Assembly (NCBI RefSeq): GCF_001894885.1
Contig: NZ_BCXB01000013.1
Span: forward strand, 89,596-153,595
Length of the DNA: 64,000 bases
From: Rhodococcus marinonascens NBRC 14363
GTDB lineage: Bacteria > Actinomycetota > Actinomycetes > Mycobacteriales > Mycobacteriaceae
Reading direction: 5' to 3'
The notes below the pieces were generated by a model, which was not told the origin of the DNA, made no database searches, and saw only the letters and a program-made list of their open reading frames with translations. The translations under genes and the position numbers were made by a program. Below, piece after piece: positions 1 through 7,890 of the stretch (positions within the stretch are counted from its first letter, which is position 1; every line of letters starts with the position of its first letter).

Positions 1-56
1 GGGATCAGTGAGCGGAAGAACTGTTTGTCTTCCTCAGTAGGTTTGGGCATCTGCAT
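1..56 (-). CDS. TfoX/Sxy-family N-terminal domain protein (partial, runs off left edge)
   Basis: Only the first 18 or so codons are present, reading leftward off the window. A strong Shine-Dalgarno (GGAGGAG) lies about 9 nt before the ATG at 56; a second in-frame ATG lies 6 nt inside. The visible residues (MQMPKPTEEDKQFFRSLIP) resemble the N-terminus of short actinobacterial TfoX-domain proteins. The role of those proteins in actinobacteria is not established. The call rests on a short match, so confidence is moderate. Confidence 0.5.
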   Translation of the reverse strand, partial: MQMPKPTEEDKQFFRSLI

Positions 57-89
57 AGAGTGAAGCTCCTCCCTCGATTACGGCGCGGA

Positions 90-881
90 CTACTGTCCCG
101 GTGACGGCTCGGGAGTCATGATGCTGAATACTGCGCCTTGCGGGTCTGCTACGCCGGCCATCCGTCCGACAGTAGGGATGGTCACCGCCTCTTCCACGAT
201 CTTCCCGCCGAGTTCGACGACCTTCGTGGCGCTCGCATCGACGTCCTCGACCGCGAAGTACACGCGCCAATGGTTCGGGGTGCCGTCCACCTGTGGACGG
301 GTGCATCCGCCGACTTGCTCATCGCCCGCGTGCAACACGGTGTACGTGTTGCCCGGACCCATCGGCATCTGTGTGGTCGAGAGTCCGACGACGCTGCCGT
401 AGAAGGCGACAGCCTTGTCGACGTCGTTGGTGTTGAGTTCGCTCCAGATACAAGCGCCGGGATCCCCGACGAGAGTGGCGCCGATGTGCTTGTTCGCCTG
501 CCACAGTCCGACGGGCGCGCCGGTCGGGTCGGCGACGAATGCCATGCGGCCGGCTTCCATGACGTCGAACGGTGGCATCAGAACCTGACCACCGGCGCCG
601 GCAACCTTGCCGACGGTTTCGTCGACATCATCGACAGCGATGTAGGTGTTCCACATCGCCGGCGCGCCGGCCCGCGCGACGTCCGGAGATTGGGGCGCTA
701 TGGCAGCAACCTGCTCGCCGCGGACGGTGGCCATCGAATAGATGGGACCTTCAGGCATCGGTTGGTCGTCGTAGTCCCACCCGAGTAGTTCCGAGTAGAA
801 AATCTTCGCCGCGGCCTGGTCGCTGACCTGCACGTCGAACCAGTTCGGTGTTCCCTGGGCATATTCCGACTTGGTAGGCAT
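90..881 (-). CDS. Two-domain VOC (glyoxalase/bleomycin-resistance fold) protein
   Basis: The 263-aa protein has two tandem vicinal-oxygen-chelate domains (about residues 8-128 and 135-258). Each carries the family's WFDVQVSD/WSELNTND-type first strand and a closing VADPTGA / VADPQGA turn. Two-domain proteins of this kind are common in mycobacteria and Rhodococcus and are usually annotated as glyoxalase-like or as hydroxylases; the substrate is unknown. It lies 24 nt downstream of the SRPBCC gene on the same strand and probably shares its transcript and ArsR control. Cytoplasmic; no signal peptide. Confidence 0.85.
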   Translation of the reverse strand: MPTKSEYAQGTPNWFDVQVSDQAAAKIFYSELLGWDYDDQPMPEGPIYSMATVRGEQVAAIAPQSPDVARAGAPAMWNTYIAVDDVDETVGKVAGAGGQVLMPPFDVMEAGRMAFVADPTGAPVGLWQANKHIGATLVGDPGACIWSELNTNDVDKAVAFYGSVVGLSTTQMPMGPGNTYTVLHAGDEQVGGCTRPQVDGTPNHWRVYFAVEDVDASATKVVELGGKIVEEAVTIPTVGRMAGVADPQGAVFSIMTPEPSPGQ

Positions 882-905
882 GACAATTCCTTTCGGTGTG
901 AGGGT

Positions 906-1886
906 TCAGGCCGTCGAGAGAGAACGGCCGGTGTACGCGATCAGACGCTCGAGGGAGTCGGTGGTGTGCTCCGCGGGAAGCGCTTCCGCAAAGCCCGTTC
1001 CGGTGCGGTCTCCCGACGGGATTATGGTGTGAGCCAATCCGAGAACGTATTCGGCGAGGGCGGGGTCTACCACTACGTTCCGATCGACTGTTGCAGCTAA
1101 ATCCCAAGCATGAACTAGGAATTCGAGCGAAAGAATGCCCACGACCATGGTTGCGGGCATCGGGTTCGCGCCGAGCGTCACCGTGCCGTCCAAGCCGCGA
1201 GCACGCCATGCCTCCAGTGCGGGCTGAGCCGCGTCGGCGATTCGGATCTCGAGCGGTTTCGTGGGGTCGTCGTCGACTTTCGCGCCGACGGCGCCCCCGA
1301 GGTTCATGATGGAACGGACGAGATGATCGGCCAATTGCGAGACGGTGAACTCGGCGCACGGAGTCTGCCTCGACATGTCACCGTCCGTGAAGTCGCGCAA
1401 CACTCGTTGCACGACAGCCAATGCCGCTTCGGCACTTGATAGTTCGTCCAGTGGATCGGGCACGGCTGCCCACTCGTCCGGGCCGGCGTCGCCCGTTTCC
1501 GCGGTGGCGACGAGACGGTCCAGATAATGGTTCCAGCCCTCTGCGTGGCGGGCAGCCTGGACGTCGTCGAGGCCGTCGTGGACCAGTCGCACCTCGGTCC
1601 CGCCGTTGATGGGCGTCAGTGTCACCGCGACGGTGGACGATCCGGGCGGGAGTTCGTCGTCGCCTTCCCACCCCCACGTGAAGACCACGCGCCGGCCGGG
1701 TTCGATTTCGCGGACGGTGCCCGCGGCCGAATGACCGGGAACGATGGTCCATCGGTACTCGCCGCCCGCATGTAAGTCGACGCGGGCCGCGATGGCCTGC
1801 CATCGACGTAGTCGTTCCGGTTTGGTGACGAGGTCGAACGTGGCGTCCGGGTCCAGCGGGACGATCACGGTCTTGTCGAAAGGCAT
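906..1886 (-). CDS. SRPBCC (AHSA1) domain fused to TIGR03086-type domain
   Basis: 326 aa. Residues about 1-130 form an activator-of-Hsp90 ATPase homologue (SRPBCC/START-like) domain with the usual RLRRWQ, GGEYRW and VVFTWGWEGDD segments. Residues about 145-325 match the TIGR03086 / maleylpyruvate-isomerase N-terminal-like metal-binding family (TPCAEFTVSQLADHL, LEFLVHAWDLA). Proteins joining these domains are typically encoded next to ArsR regulators, as here (24 nt from the ArsR gene). The enzymatic activity is unknown. It is probably the main target of the adjacent ArsR repressor. Confidence 0.8.
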   Translation of the reverse strand: MPFDKTVIVPLDPDATFDLVTKPERLRRWQAIAARVDLHAGGEYRWTIVPGHSAAGTVREIEPGRRVVFTWGWEGDDELPPGSSTVAVTLTPINGGTEVRLVHDGLDDVQAARHAEGWNHYLDRLVATAETGDAGPDEWAAVPDPLDELSSAEAALAVVQRVLRDFTDGDMSRQTPCAEFTVSQLADHLVRSIMNLGGAVGAKVDDDPTKPLEIRIADAAQPALEAWRARGLDGTVTLGANPMPATMVVGILSLEFLVHAWDLAATVDRNVVVDPALAEYVLGLAHTIIPSGDRTGTGFAEALPAEHTTDSLERLIAYTGRSLSTA

Positions 1887-1909
1887 CAGCTGTCTCCTTT
1901 GGATGGTGC

Positions 1910-2236
1910 TTACTCGGTGGCGTCTTTCTCGGTGGCGTCTTTCTCAGTGGCATCCTCGACGAGGCGGCGGAGTTCGTCTATCCAGAACGAGTCGAAAAGG
2001 GCGCGAAGTTGCGCGAGCCCTCGGGGGTCGAGTCGGTAGTACCTGAAGCGTCCGTCCTTGCGTGAAGTCACCAGCCCTGCCTCGGTGAGCACTCGGAGAT
2101 GTTGCGATATCGCAGACCGGCTCGCCGGGAAGTGGTCGGCAAGGTTGTTGACGGTCTGTTCCCCAGATGTCAGCAGTTGCATGAGACGTCTCCGAGTGGG
2201 TTCAGCTGCGACTGCCAACTGATCGAGCACCTCCAA
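1910..2236 (-). CDS. ArsR-family transcriptional regulator
   Basis: Winged-helix repressor with the family signature AAEPTRRRLMQLL and recognition helix SRSAISQHLRVLTEAGLV. No ArsR metal-binding Cys pair is seen, which suits the non-metal subgroup paired with SRPBCC genes. The frame is open up to an ATG at 2293, but a palindrome at 2239-2256 that looks like its own operator lies in that extension, so I chose TTG at 2236 (GTG at 2230 is possible). The C-terminus carries three tandem TEKDA units from a 15-bp DNA repeat, probably disordered. It heads an operon with the two genes downstream. Confidence 0.8.
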   Translation of the reverse strand: MEVLDQLAVAAEPTRRRLMQLLTSGEQTVNNLADHFPASRSAISQHLRVLTEAGLVTSRKDGRFRYYRLDPRGLAQLRALFDSFWIDELRRLVEDATEKDATEKDATE

Positions 2237-2238
2237 TA

Positions 2239-2256
2239 CGTTAGTGACAGCTAACG
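2239..2256. promoter_or_regulatory. Candidate ArsR operator palindrome
   Basis: CGTTAG-TGACAG-CTAACG is a perfect 6-bp inverted repeat with a 6-nt spacer immediately upstream of the chosen start of the ArsR gene. Its size and place fit an autoregulatory ArsR site. This is an inference from symmetry and position only. Confidence 0.5.
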
Positions 2257-2390
2257 CATATCGCAAGAGGTGCCGGGAACTTGACGCGCACACTTATCGC
2301 AAATCCTCTAGTCTCGGCGTGACCGCGAGTGTTTCGCACTACGTAAATCGGGGCGGGGGTCACACCGTCCTGGGAAGATGAGGTTTCTGG

Positions 2391-3392
2391 ATGCGTCGCC
2401 AAGCATTCGCTGCTTTCGGGTTGGCAGTGTCCCTGACTCTTCTGGGGTCGGGGACAACTGCTGTCGCCGAACCTTCGCCCGCTCCGCTCGCACCACAGGG
2501 AAGCGGGGCGGCGAGCATCGACGAGATCGTGAAGCTCACCGACACGCGTAGCGCTGTCTTTGTCAATTCACCGTCCATGGGCCGCGTGATTCAGGTACAG
2601 GTCCTGCATCCGGCCGGTGACGGGTCGCGACCCTCGCTGTACCTGCTCGACGGTGTCAGTGCCGGTGAGGAGTCGAACTTCCAGGAGAGCACCTGGACGC
2701 AGCAGACCGATGCCGTCCAGTTCTTCGCCGATAAGAACGTCAACGTCGTGCTGCCGGTGGGTGGCACCGCCAGCTACTACACCGACTGGCTACTGCCGGA
2801 CCCCGCACTCGGTGTCAACCAGTGGGAGACGTTCCTGGCCAACGAACTTCCGCCGATCATTGATGCGAACTTCAACGGAAACGGAGTCAACGCCGCCGCG
2901 GGTGTGTCGATGGGCGGGATGGGCGCGGCCAATCTCGTCACCCGGCACCCGGATCTCTACACCGGCCTGGCCTCCTACAGTGGATGCCTCGACAACACGC
3001 ACCCCAGCGCGCGCGAGTCGGTTCGTGGCACCGTGGTGTTCAAGGGGGGGAACCCGACCAACATGTGGGGCCCCGGCGCCGATCCGGCCTGGTCCTCACA
3101 TGATCCCTGGGCGAATGCCGAAGCCCTGCGCGGAAAGCAGATCTATATCTCGACAGGCAACGGACTCCCCGGGCCGTATGACAACGGGACCGACCTGTTG
3201 TCGACGATCGCGATCGGTGGTCCTCTCGAGTTGGCGGCGCACCTCTGCACGCTCACGTTCCAGGATCGACTGGCTCAACTCGACATCCCGGCGACGTTCA
3301 ACTACCGCCCCAACGGCACACATTCGTGGCCGTACTGGCAAGACGAACTACGCACTTCGTGGCCGGTCTTGCAGCAGGCGCTCGCAGCCTGA
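2391..3392 (+). CDS. Secreted mycolyltransferase (antigen 85 / corynebacterial Cmt family)
   Basis: 333 aa alpha/beta-hydrolase that transfers mycolic acids between trehalose and arabinogalactan in the outer envelope. It has a Sec signal peptide (residues 1-27, cleavage after AVA), the PSLYLLDG strand, the nucleophile elbow GVSMGG (Ser173) and the catalytic His in GTHSWPYW (His311). Length is normal for the family. It is transcribed opposite to the ArsR operon and converges on the aminotransferase gene 7 nt downstream. Its presence is the main evidence that the host has a mycolate wall. Confidence 0.9.
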   Translation: MRRQAFAAFGLAVSLTLLGSGTTAVAEPSPAPLAPQGSGAASIDEIVKLTDTRSAVFVNSPSMGRVIQVQVLHPAGDGSRPSLYLLDGVSAGEESNFQESTWTQQTDAVQFFADKNVNVVLPVGGTASYYTDWLLPDPALGVNQWETFLANELPPIIDANFNGNGVNAAAGVSMGGMGAANLVTRHPDLYTGLASYSGCLDNTHPSARESVRGTVVFKGGNPTNMWGPGADPAWSSHDPWANAEALRGKQIYISTGNGLPGPYDNGTDLLSTIAIGGPLELAAHLCTLTFQDRLAQLDIPATFNYRPNGTHSWPYWQDELRTSWPVLQQALAA

Positions 3393-3399
3393 CCCGTCT

Positions 3400-4479
3400 C
3401 TATCGGCCGACCATGAGGTTCGCCGTCGAGCGGGCATCGTCGCTCCCCGCGAACGCGAGGAAGGCGTCGTTCTCGTGGGGATCGCCGATCGTGATGCGCA
3501 CCCCGTCGTCCCCGTAGGGTCGCAACAGCACGCCGGCTTCGGCGCTCGCCGCTGCGAACGGTCGCGACCGGGTACCCAACGGGAGATAGACGAAGTTGGC
3601 TGCCGATTCGGCAACCTTGTAGCCGGTCGACAGCAGGGCGTCGCGCACCCGGTTCCGTTCCGCGATGACGCCGTCGGTGCGGGCCAGGAGTTCGTCGGAC
3701 GCTGCCAGCGAGGCGATCGCTGCGGCCTGCGCGACGGCGTTCACGGCGAACGCGATGTGCACCTTGCCCAGTGCGGAGATCACGGCAGGGTCGGCGACGG
3801 CGTAACCCACGCGGATACCGGCCAGGCCGTAAGCCTTGGAGAAGGTTCGGAGAACCACCAAGTTGGGACGGTCGCGGAACAGCGCGATGCCGTCGGCGTC
3901 GGACCGGTTGTACTCGAAGTAGGCCTCGTCGAGCGCCACGAGAATGTGCGTGGGAACGGCATCGAGGAACCGCTCGAGTTCGGTCTTGGTCAGAGCGGTG
4001 CCGGTGGGATTGTTGGGGTTGCAGACGAAGATCAGTCGGGTGCGGTCCGTGATCGCCGCCAGCATGGCGTCGAGGTCGTGACCGTGGTCGGCGGTGAGCG
4101 GAACTCGTACCGGCGTCGCGCCCGCCACCTGAGCGACGACGGGGTAGGCCTCGAACGACCGCCATGCGAAGACGACCTCGTCTCCGTCGATACAGGTGGC
4201 CTGAACCAATTCCTGGCACAGGCTCACCGAACCGCACCCCGCGGCGATGTTCGCTGTGGCGACACCGAGGTGATCGGCCAGTGACGCGATCAGGGCGATA
4301 TGACCGTTGTCCGGATATCGGTTGGCGTTGTCGACGGCGTCGGCGATCGCCTTCCGCACACTCGGCAACGGACCCAGTGTGGTCTCGTTGCTGGCCAGCT
4401 TGATCGCACCCGGAGAGTTCTTGCCGGGCACGTAGGCCGGGATCGTGTCGAGATCTGCCCTTGTTCGCGGAGTTTCCAT
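3400..4479 (-). CDS. HisC-like aminotransferase (histidinol-phosphate / aromatic amino acid, class I/II PLP)
   Basis: 359 aa PLP-dependent aminotransferase of the HisC2/Pat type, which transaminates histidinol phosphate or aromatic 2-oxo acids. Visible motifs are LASNET near the N-terminus, CNPNNPTG (residues 153-160), LDEAYFEY (183-190), and the PLP lysine in RTFSKAYGLAGIRVGYA (Lys215). The frame extends upstream to 4695, but that part overlaps the start of the divergent gene and is not protein-like. ATG 4479 is chosen; GTG 4491 is an alternative. No his or aromatic pathway genes are nearby, so the substrate cannot be settled. Confidence 0.87.
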   Translation of the reverse strand: METPRTRADLDTIPAYVPGKNSPGAIKLASNETTLGPLPSVRKAIADAVDNANRYPDNGHIALIASLADHLGVATANIAAGCGSVSLCQELVQATCIDGDEVVFAWRSFEAYPVVAQVAGATPVRVPLTADHGHDLDAMLAAITDRTRLIFVCNPNNPTGTALTKTELERFLDAVPTHILVALDEAYFEYNRSDADGIALFRDRPNLVVLRTFSKAYGLAGIRVGYAVADPAVISALGKVHIAFAVNAVAQAAAIASLAASDELLARTDGVIAERNRVRDALLSTGYKVAESAANFVYLPLGTRSRPFAAASAEAGVLLRPYGDDGVRITIGDPHENDAFLAFAGSDDARSTANLMVGR

Positions 4480-4552
4480 TCGCGGAGTCACCAGGCGATT
4501 ATGCGCTTCCCGATCCCGTGCGCCACCGTCCCCTTCGTGCCAAGGTGGTGGA

Positions 4553-5278
4553 ATGCCGGGATTCTTCAAGGACACTGCCGCTCTCCGGATGGTCGGCGAC
4601 GCGCCCGCAGGCCCGCGAGCGGACGTTCCGCTCACCGCGATCGAGCCGGACGGTCCTACTCGGGGCGGGATCGTGGTCCTCCACGAGTCGCGCATTTTCA
4701 GTGAACCTCTCCTCGATCTGATGCGGTCTCTCGCGCTCGAGGGGTGGGTGGTGGTCGCACCGCACTTGTTCTACCGGGAACCGGCGCACGGCGCGGCCGA
4801 AGTCTTCGGCGAATCGTTGTTCGCGGATTTCGACGCCACCTTCGACTGGCTGGTCTCACGCGGCGTGTATGCCGATTGTGTGGGTGTGCTCGGCTTCGAC
4901 GACGCGGGCACCGCGGCAATGCTCGTTGCCACGACGCGTCGAGTCGGCGCCGTCGTGAGCGTGGCCGCCCGCGGGATCGTCGAACCGCTGTCGGCGGAGG
5001 CTCCCGCGTTGGTTCAGGCGGCACCCGATCTGAAGGCCCCGTGGCTGGGTCTGTACGGGGAGGACGACCCGTCCACTCCCCACGCGGATGTCGAGTTGTT
5101 GCGTGAGGCCAGCGCCAGGTCCGACGTCGCGGCGCTCATCGTGAGCTACGCCGGACTCGCGCATCGCGCGGACGAGCCGCCCCAGGTGCCCGATGGGCAG
5201 GAAGACGACCCGATTGCGGAGGCCATCATCGACGCCCAGCGGCGGATCTTCGACTGGTTCGACAGTCACCTGCGGTAG
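4553..5278 (+). CDS. Dienelactone-hydrolase-like protein lacking the usual nucleophile
   Basis: 241 aa alpha/beta-hydrolase with the dienelactone hydrolase layout: RGGIVVLHESRI near the oxyanion hole, YGEDDPSTP around the acidic residue, and GLAHRA where the family has its catalytic His. The nucleophile elbow, normally G-Y-C-x-G-G, reads GFDDAG here (Asp116 in place of Cys), so classical hydrolase activity is doubtful. The ATG at 4553 has a purine-rich GGTGG region just upstream. It is divergent from the aminotransferase gene. Confidence 0.75.
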   Translation: MPGFFKDTAALRMVGDAPAGPRADVPLTAIEPDGPTRGGIVVLHESRIFSEPLLDLMRSLALEGWVVVAPHLFYREPAHGAAEVFGESLFADFDATFDWLVSRGVYADCVGVLGFDDAGTAAMLVATTRRVGAVVSVAARGIVEPLSAEAPALVQAAPDLKAPWLGLYGEDDPSTPHADVELLREASARSDVAALIVSYAGLAHRADEPPQVPDGQEDDPIAEAIIDAQRRIFDWFDSHLR

Positions 5279-5306
5279 CGTCCCGGCTCTTCGCTGACCA
5301 GCAGTT

Positions 5307-5335
5307 TTGTCTTGCGCTGGAAAGGTGTGTAATCT
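5307..5335 (+). promoter_or_regulatory. Promoter of tRNA-Ser
   Basis: TTGTCT, a 17-nt spacer and TAATCT give a good vegetative-sigma promoter. Predicted transcription starts near 5342, about 30 nt before the tRNA. Confidence 0.55.
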
Positions 5336-5373
5336 TTCGCTCCGGCGGTCCGAAGGGATCGGAACCACCCCAG

Positions 5374-5465
5374 GGAGGCGTGCCAGAGCGGCCGAATGGG
5401 ACTCACTGCTAATGAGTTGTCCCTTTTACGAGGGACCGGAGGTTCAAATCCTCTCGCCTCCGCCA
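5374..5465 (+). tRNA. tRNA-Ser(GCT)
   Basis: The acceptor arms GGAGGCG / CGCCTCC pair fully and the CCA is encoded (5463-5465). The anticodon stem ACTCA/TGAGT encloses CTGCTAA with anticodon GCT at 5408-5410. A long variable arm typical of serine tRNAs lies at about 5417-5440, and the T-loop GGTTCAAATC is present. Confidence 0.95.
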
Positions 5466-5507
5466 GACCGGTGATAGTCGGCCGGTAACCGAAAACTGAA
5501 TATCTAT

Positions 5508-5580
5508 GCGCCCGTAGCTCAACGGATAGAGCACTTGACTACGGATCAAGAGGTTAGGGGTTCGAATCCCTTCGGGCGCA
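5508..5580 (+). tRNA. tRNA-Arg(ACG), integration site of the prophage
   Basis: The acceptor stem GCGCCCG / CGGGCGC is perfect and the discriminator is A5580; no CCA is encoded. The anticodon stem CTTGA/TCAAG encloses ACG at 5541-5543. The T-loop GGTTCGAATCC is present. The 3' half of the gene is inside the prophage attachment core, so integration leaves a functional tRNA. Confidence 0.95.
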
Positions 5581-5582
5581 CA
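5539..5582 (+). repeat. attL core of the prophage
   Basis: 44 bp from the tRNA-Arg anticodon loop to 2 nt past its 3' end are identical to 54648-54691. Flanking bases differ on both sides, which fixes the core. Together with an integrase gene ending 30 nt before the right copy, this defines attL and attR. Confidence 0.95.
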
Positions 5583-5587
5583 GAGAA

Positions 5588-5620
5588 AACCCCAGGTAGA
5601 GAAGCTTTCTACCTGGGGTT
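5588..5620 (+). terminator. Terminator downstream of tRNA-Arg
   Basis: AACCCCAGGTAGA (5588-5600) pairs with TCTACCTGGGGTT (5608-5620) and is followed by TCTTCTATTT. It ends the tRNA transcript on the prophage side. The rest of the 5583-5838 gap also holds a short GC hairpin near 5781-5812 and no convincing gene. Confidence 0.75.
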
Positions 5621-5838
5621 TCTTCTATTTCTGATGGTCTCAGATGGTTCTGGATAGTCCCAGGTAATCGTGAATGACGGACAGTTATGAGGCAGTACAG
5701 AGACAGCAGGATTTCGGCGCGGAGGCCCGATCTGCTTGGACTGGGGTGTACGGTGAAGCCCGTCAACTAAAAAAAGAGACCCCGGCACCTGCTAGACACA
5801 GGCCCGGGGCGTGGTCCGACTTAACTGAGGAGTCGAAC

Positions 5839-6042
5839 GTGCATCAGCATACGTGTATCTACACGCGCCCACAGCTCATGGGGCAGCGTTTCGAGGACGC
5901 TCTAAAATACCTCGCCACCATTACCCCCAGCTCTGATCCGATCGCCGCCGTCCACGGCTTGATCCATCAGCAGCTCGAAGCGAACCTCTTCTTCGATGCC
6001 CACGAGTGGGAGACCCTCGGCACCACGGTGGTGACCCGATGA
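5839..6042 (+). CDS. Small hypothetical protein
   Basis: 67 aa, begins at GTG 5839 with GAGGAG 6 nt upstream; the longer open frame to 5674 lacks a ribosome site. The stop overlaps the next start as ATGA, so the two genes are translationally coupled. No recognised domain; acidic and helical at the C-terminus. It opens the three-gene plus-strand arm next to attL. Confidence 0.65.
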   Translation: MHQHTCIYTRPQLMGQRFEDALKYLATITPSSDPIAAVHGLIHQQLEANLFFDAHEWETLGTTVVTR

Positions 6043-6878
6043 GCATCCGCATGATGACATGGGTCCTCGACGAGGCCCCGGTGAAGGACTCCACTCAGAC
6101 GCTCGTGCTGCTGTGTCTGGCCGACTGGGCCGACGACAGCGGCCTGTGCTGGCCGTCGATCGACTCGGTCGCACGCCGCGCACGGTGCAGTGAATCGACA
6201 GCACGTCGCTCGGTACGCAAGCTCGAGGATGCCGGACTCCTCGTCCGCGAAGGCTTCTCACGCGGACGCGCCACGAACCGCTACCGGATCATCACCAACC
6301 CCGGCAAATCGACCGGGTTGGGGTCGGATACGGACAGTTATCCACAGGTCACCAACCCCGTCAAAATGACACCCTGTCAAATTGACCGGGTTGAGTCGCC
6401 AACCCTGGCACCGGTGACCGCCAACCCTGGCGTGGGTGACACCCCAACCCTGGCACCGGTGACACCCGAACCATCATTGAACCCCCAAGAACCGCCAGCA
6501 GCTGCGAGCGGCGGCGGCGAACTCGATGAAACAACCACCCGGATCGACGAACTCGAATCCGTGATCCGGGCAGTGGGACTCGCTGCCCGCTTCGATCGGC
6601 TCTCGGCCCATGACCGGACAGCGATCCGCCACCTGATCGACCTCCACGGCGCCCAGGCCCTCGCAGCACACGCCAAGGCCCAGCACCGGCCGATGGACCC
6701 GGCGAAGTTCGCGAACGCCTGGATCGAGTCGTGGAAGGCGCTTCCCGCTCCCGGATTCCTGACCGTGCAGCTCAAACCCGCCTGCGAGTGCGACAACGGC
6801 TGGCTCGACGCCGACACCGCCTGCCCGACCTGCCGACCGAACCTCCTGCCCCGCGCACGGATGGAGGGCAACCGGTGA
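6039..6878 (+). CDS. Helix-turn-helix replication-type protein
   Basis: 279 aa. Residues about 1-85 form a winged helix of the HTH_36/phage replication initiator type (LADWADDSGLCWPSIDSVA, then CSESTARRSVRKLEDAGLLVREG). A linker with repeated NPxLAPVT segments follows, then a C-terminal part with a zinc-like cluster (CECDNGW...CPTC). Such proteins initiate or regulate replication in actinobacterial plasmids and phages. It overlaps both neighbours by ATGA/GTGA. A role as replication initiator is inferred from the domain, not shown. Confidence 0.7.
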   Translation: MSIRMMTWVLDEAPVKDSTQTLVLLCLADWADDSGLCWPSIDSVARRARCSESTARRSVRKLEDAGLLVREGFSRGRATNRYRIITNPGKSTGLGSDTDSYPQVTNPVKMTPCQIDRVESPTLAPVTANPGVGDTPTLAPVTPEPSLNPQEPPAAASGGGELDETTTRIDELESVIRAVGLAARFDRLSAHDRTAIRHLIDLHGAQALAAHAKAQHRPMDPAKFANAWIESWKALPAPGFLTVQLKPACECDNGWLDADTACPTCRPNLLPRARMEGNR

Positions 6879-7774
6879 CCCGCCTCCGTTTCGATGCTGT
6901 CGTGATGGTCGGCCTGACCTACGCGCTCGCCGCTTTGGCGTTCGTGCTCTCCTACAGCAAGTTGACCGAGCTTGCGGGCCGTGGCGGCTACAGCCCAGTC
7001 ATGGCGTTACTTTGGCCGCTGATCGTTGACGGTCTCGCGGTCGCGGCAACGGTTGGTGTGATGCGGATGCGCTCACGTGGGTATGCCTGGTGTCTCCTCC
7101 TGGCCGGCACCGGGGTGTCGGTCATTGCGGCTGTTGCGACTGCCTTGCTTCCGGGTGAGCAGCCGCCTCCTGGGGCGTTGCCGCCTCTCGCTTCCGCCGC
7201 GGTGTCGGTGGTGCCGCCGCTGTTTCTGCTCGCCATCCCTCACCTCGCGGTGAAGCTGCAACGCGAACTCGCAGCCGAGGGTGCGCACCTCGCACCGACT
7301 GCGAACTCGCAGCCCACACCGGAGCCTGCGCGCAGTGCCACTGCGAAGAGCGCACCCGCGAAGGAGCCTGCGAAGAGCACAGCCGAAACCGTGATGTCGC
7401 AGCCGAGCAACGCACCCGCGAAGAGCACGCCCGACGTCGCACCTAGCAGTGCGCCGGCCGACCGCGCAGTGCGAACCGCTTCCGACCTGCACGCTTCGCA
7501 CGTCGCACCCGCGAAGGGCGACTGGAACTCGCAGCCGCACGTCGAGGCCGAGGACGTCGCACGCACCTCGCAGCTGCACCTCGTCCCCCGCGAAGCTGCG
7601 CAGCCCGAGGTGCTCAGTGTGAAGCCGCCGACCGCCGCGAAGTACACCCCTGAGCAGATCGCAGAGGCCCTCGCACTCGTCGCAGCCGGGGTTTCGCAGC
7701 GCGAAGCCGGGCGCCAGATCGGAGCCTCCGGGAACGCAGTGCGCGGCTGGGTTGCGAAGGCGCAGGCGGGCTGA
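6875..7774 (+). CDS. DUF2637-type membrane protein with C-terminal HTH (SpdB-like)
   Basis: 299 aa from GTG 6875, overlapping the previous stop. Residues about 5-120 hold four hydrophobic segments of the DUF2637 family known from actinobacterial plasmid spread (Spd) proteins. A long Ala/Pro/Lys-rich linker with repeated APAKS/PAKST units follows, and the C-terminus (about 250-297) is a Sigma-70-region-4-like HTH (ALVAAGVSQREAGRQIGASGNAVRGWV). The pairing with a replication-type gene looks plasmid-like. Function in a phage is unknown. Confidence 0.72.
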   Translation: MTRLRFDAVVMVGLTYALAALAFVLSYSKLTELAGRGGYSPVMALLWPLIVDGLAVAATVGVMRMRSRGYAWCLLLAGTGVSVIAAVATALLPGEQPPPGALPPLASAAVSVVPPLFLLAIPHLAVKLQRELAAEGAHLAPTANSQPTPEPARSATAKSAPAKEPAKSTAETVMSQPSNAPAKSTPDVAPSSAPADRAVRTASDLHASHVAPAKGDWNSQPHVEAEDVARTSQLHLVPREAAQPEVLSVKPPTAAKYTPEQIAEALALVAAGVSQREAGRQIGASGNAVRGWVAKAQAG

Positions 7775-7788
7775 CACGCCCGACGAAT

Positions 7789-7814
7789 CGCCCCCACCTG
7801 AGAAGGTGGGGGCG
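7789..7814 (+). terminator. Terminator after the DUF2637 gene
   Basis: CGCCCCCACC (7789-7798) pairs with GGTGGGGGCG (7805-7814), followed by TCTC. One of five closely similar hairpins between 7.8 and 9.7 kb. Confidence 0.8.
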
Positions 7815-7851
7815 TCTCAACGTCTGAATGGAAGTCCGGCCGAACGAGGTG

Positions 7852-7878
7852 AAGGCCCCGCCGGTGTGGCGGGGCCTT
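7852..7878. terminator. Bidirectional terminator
   Basis: AAGGCCCCGCC / GGCGGGGCCTT, an 11-bp perfect stem, sits 12 nt past the stop of the leftward secreted-protein gene at 7891. Confidence 0.8.
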
Positions 7879-7890
7879 CGTGGTCTCGGG

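Noticed and set aside
2617..4284. 555-aa open frame on the plus strand
   Set aside because: It overlaps the mycolyltransferase in another frame and runs antisense through the aminotransferase gene; Arg/Ser/Thr-rich, typical of an out-of-frame translation of high-GC DNA.
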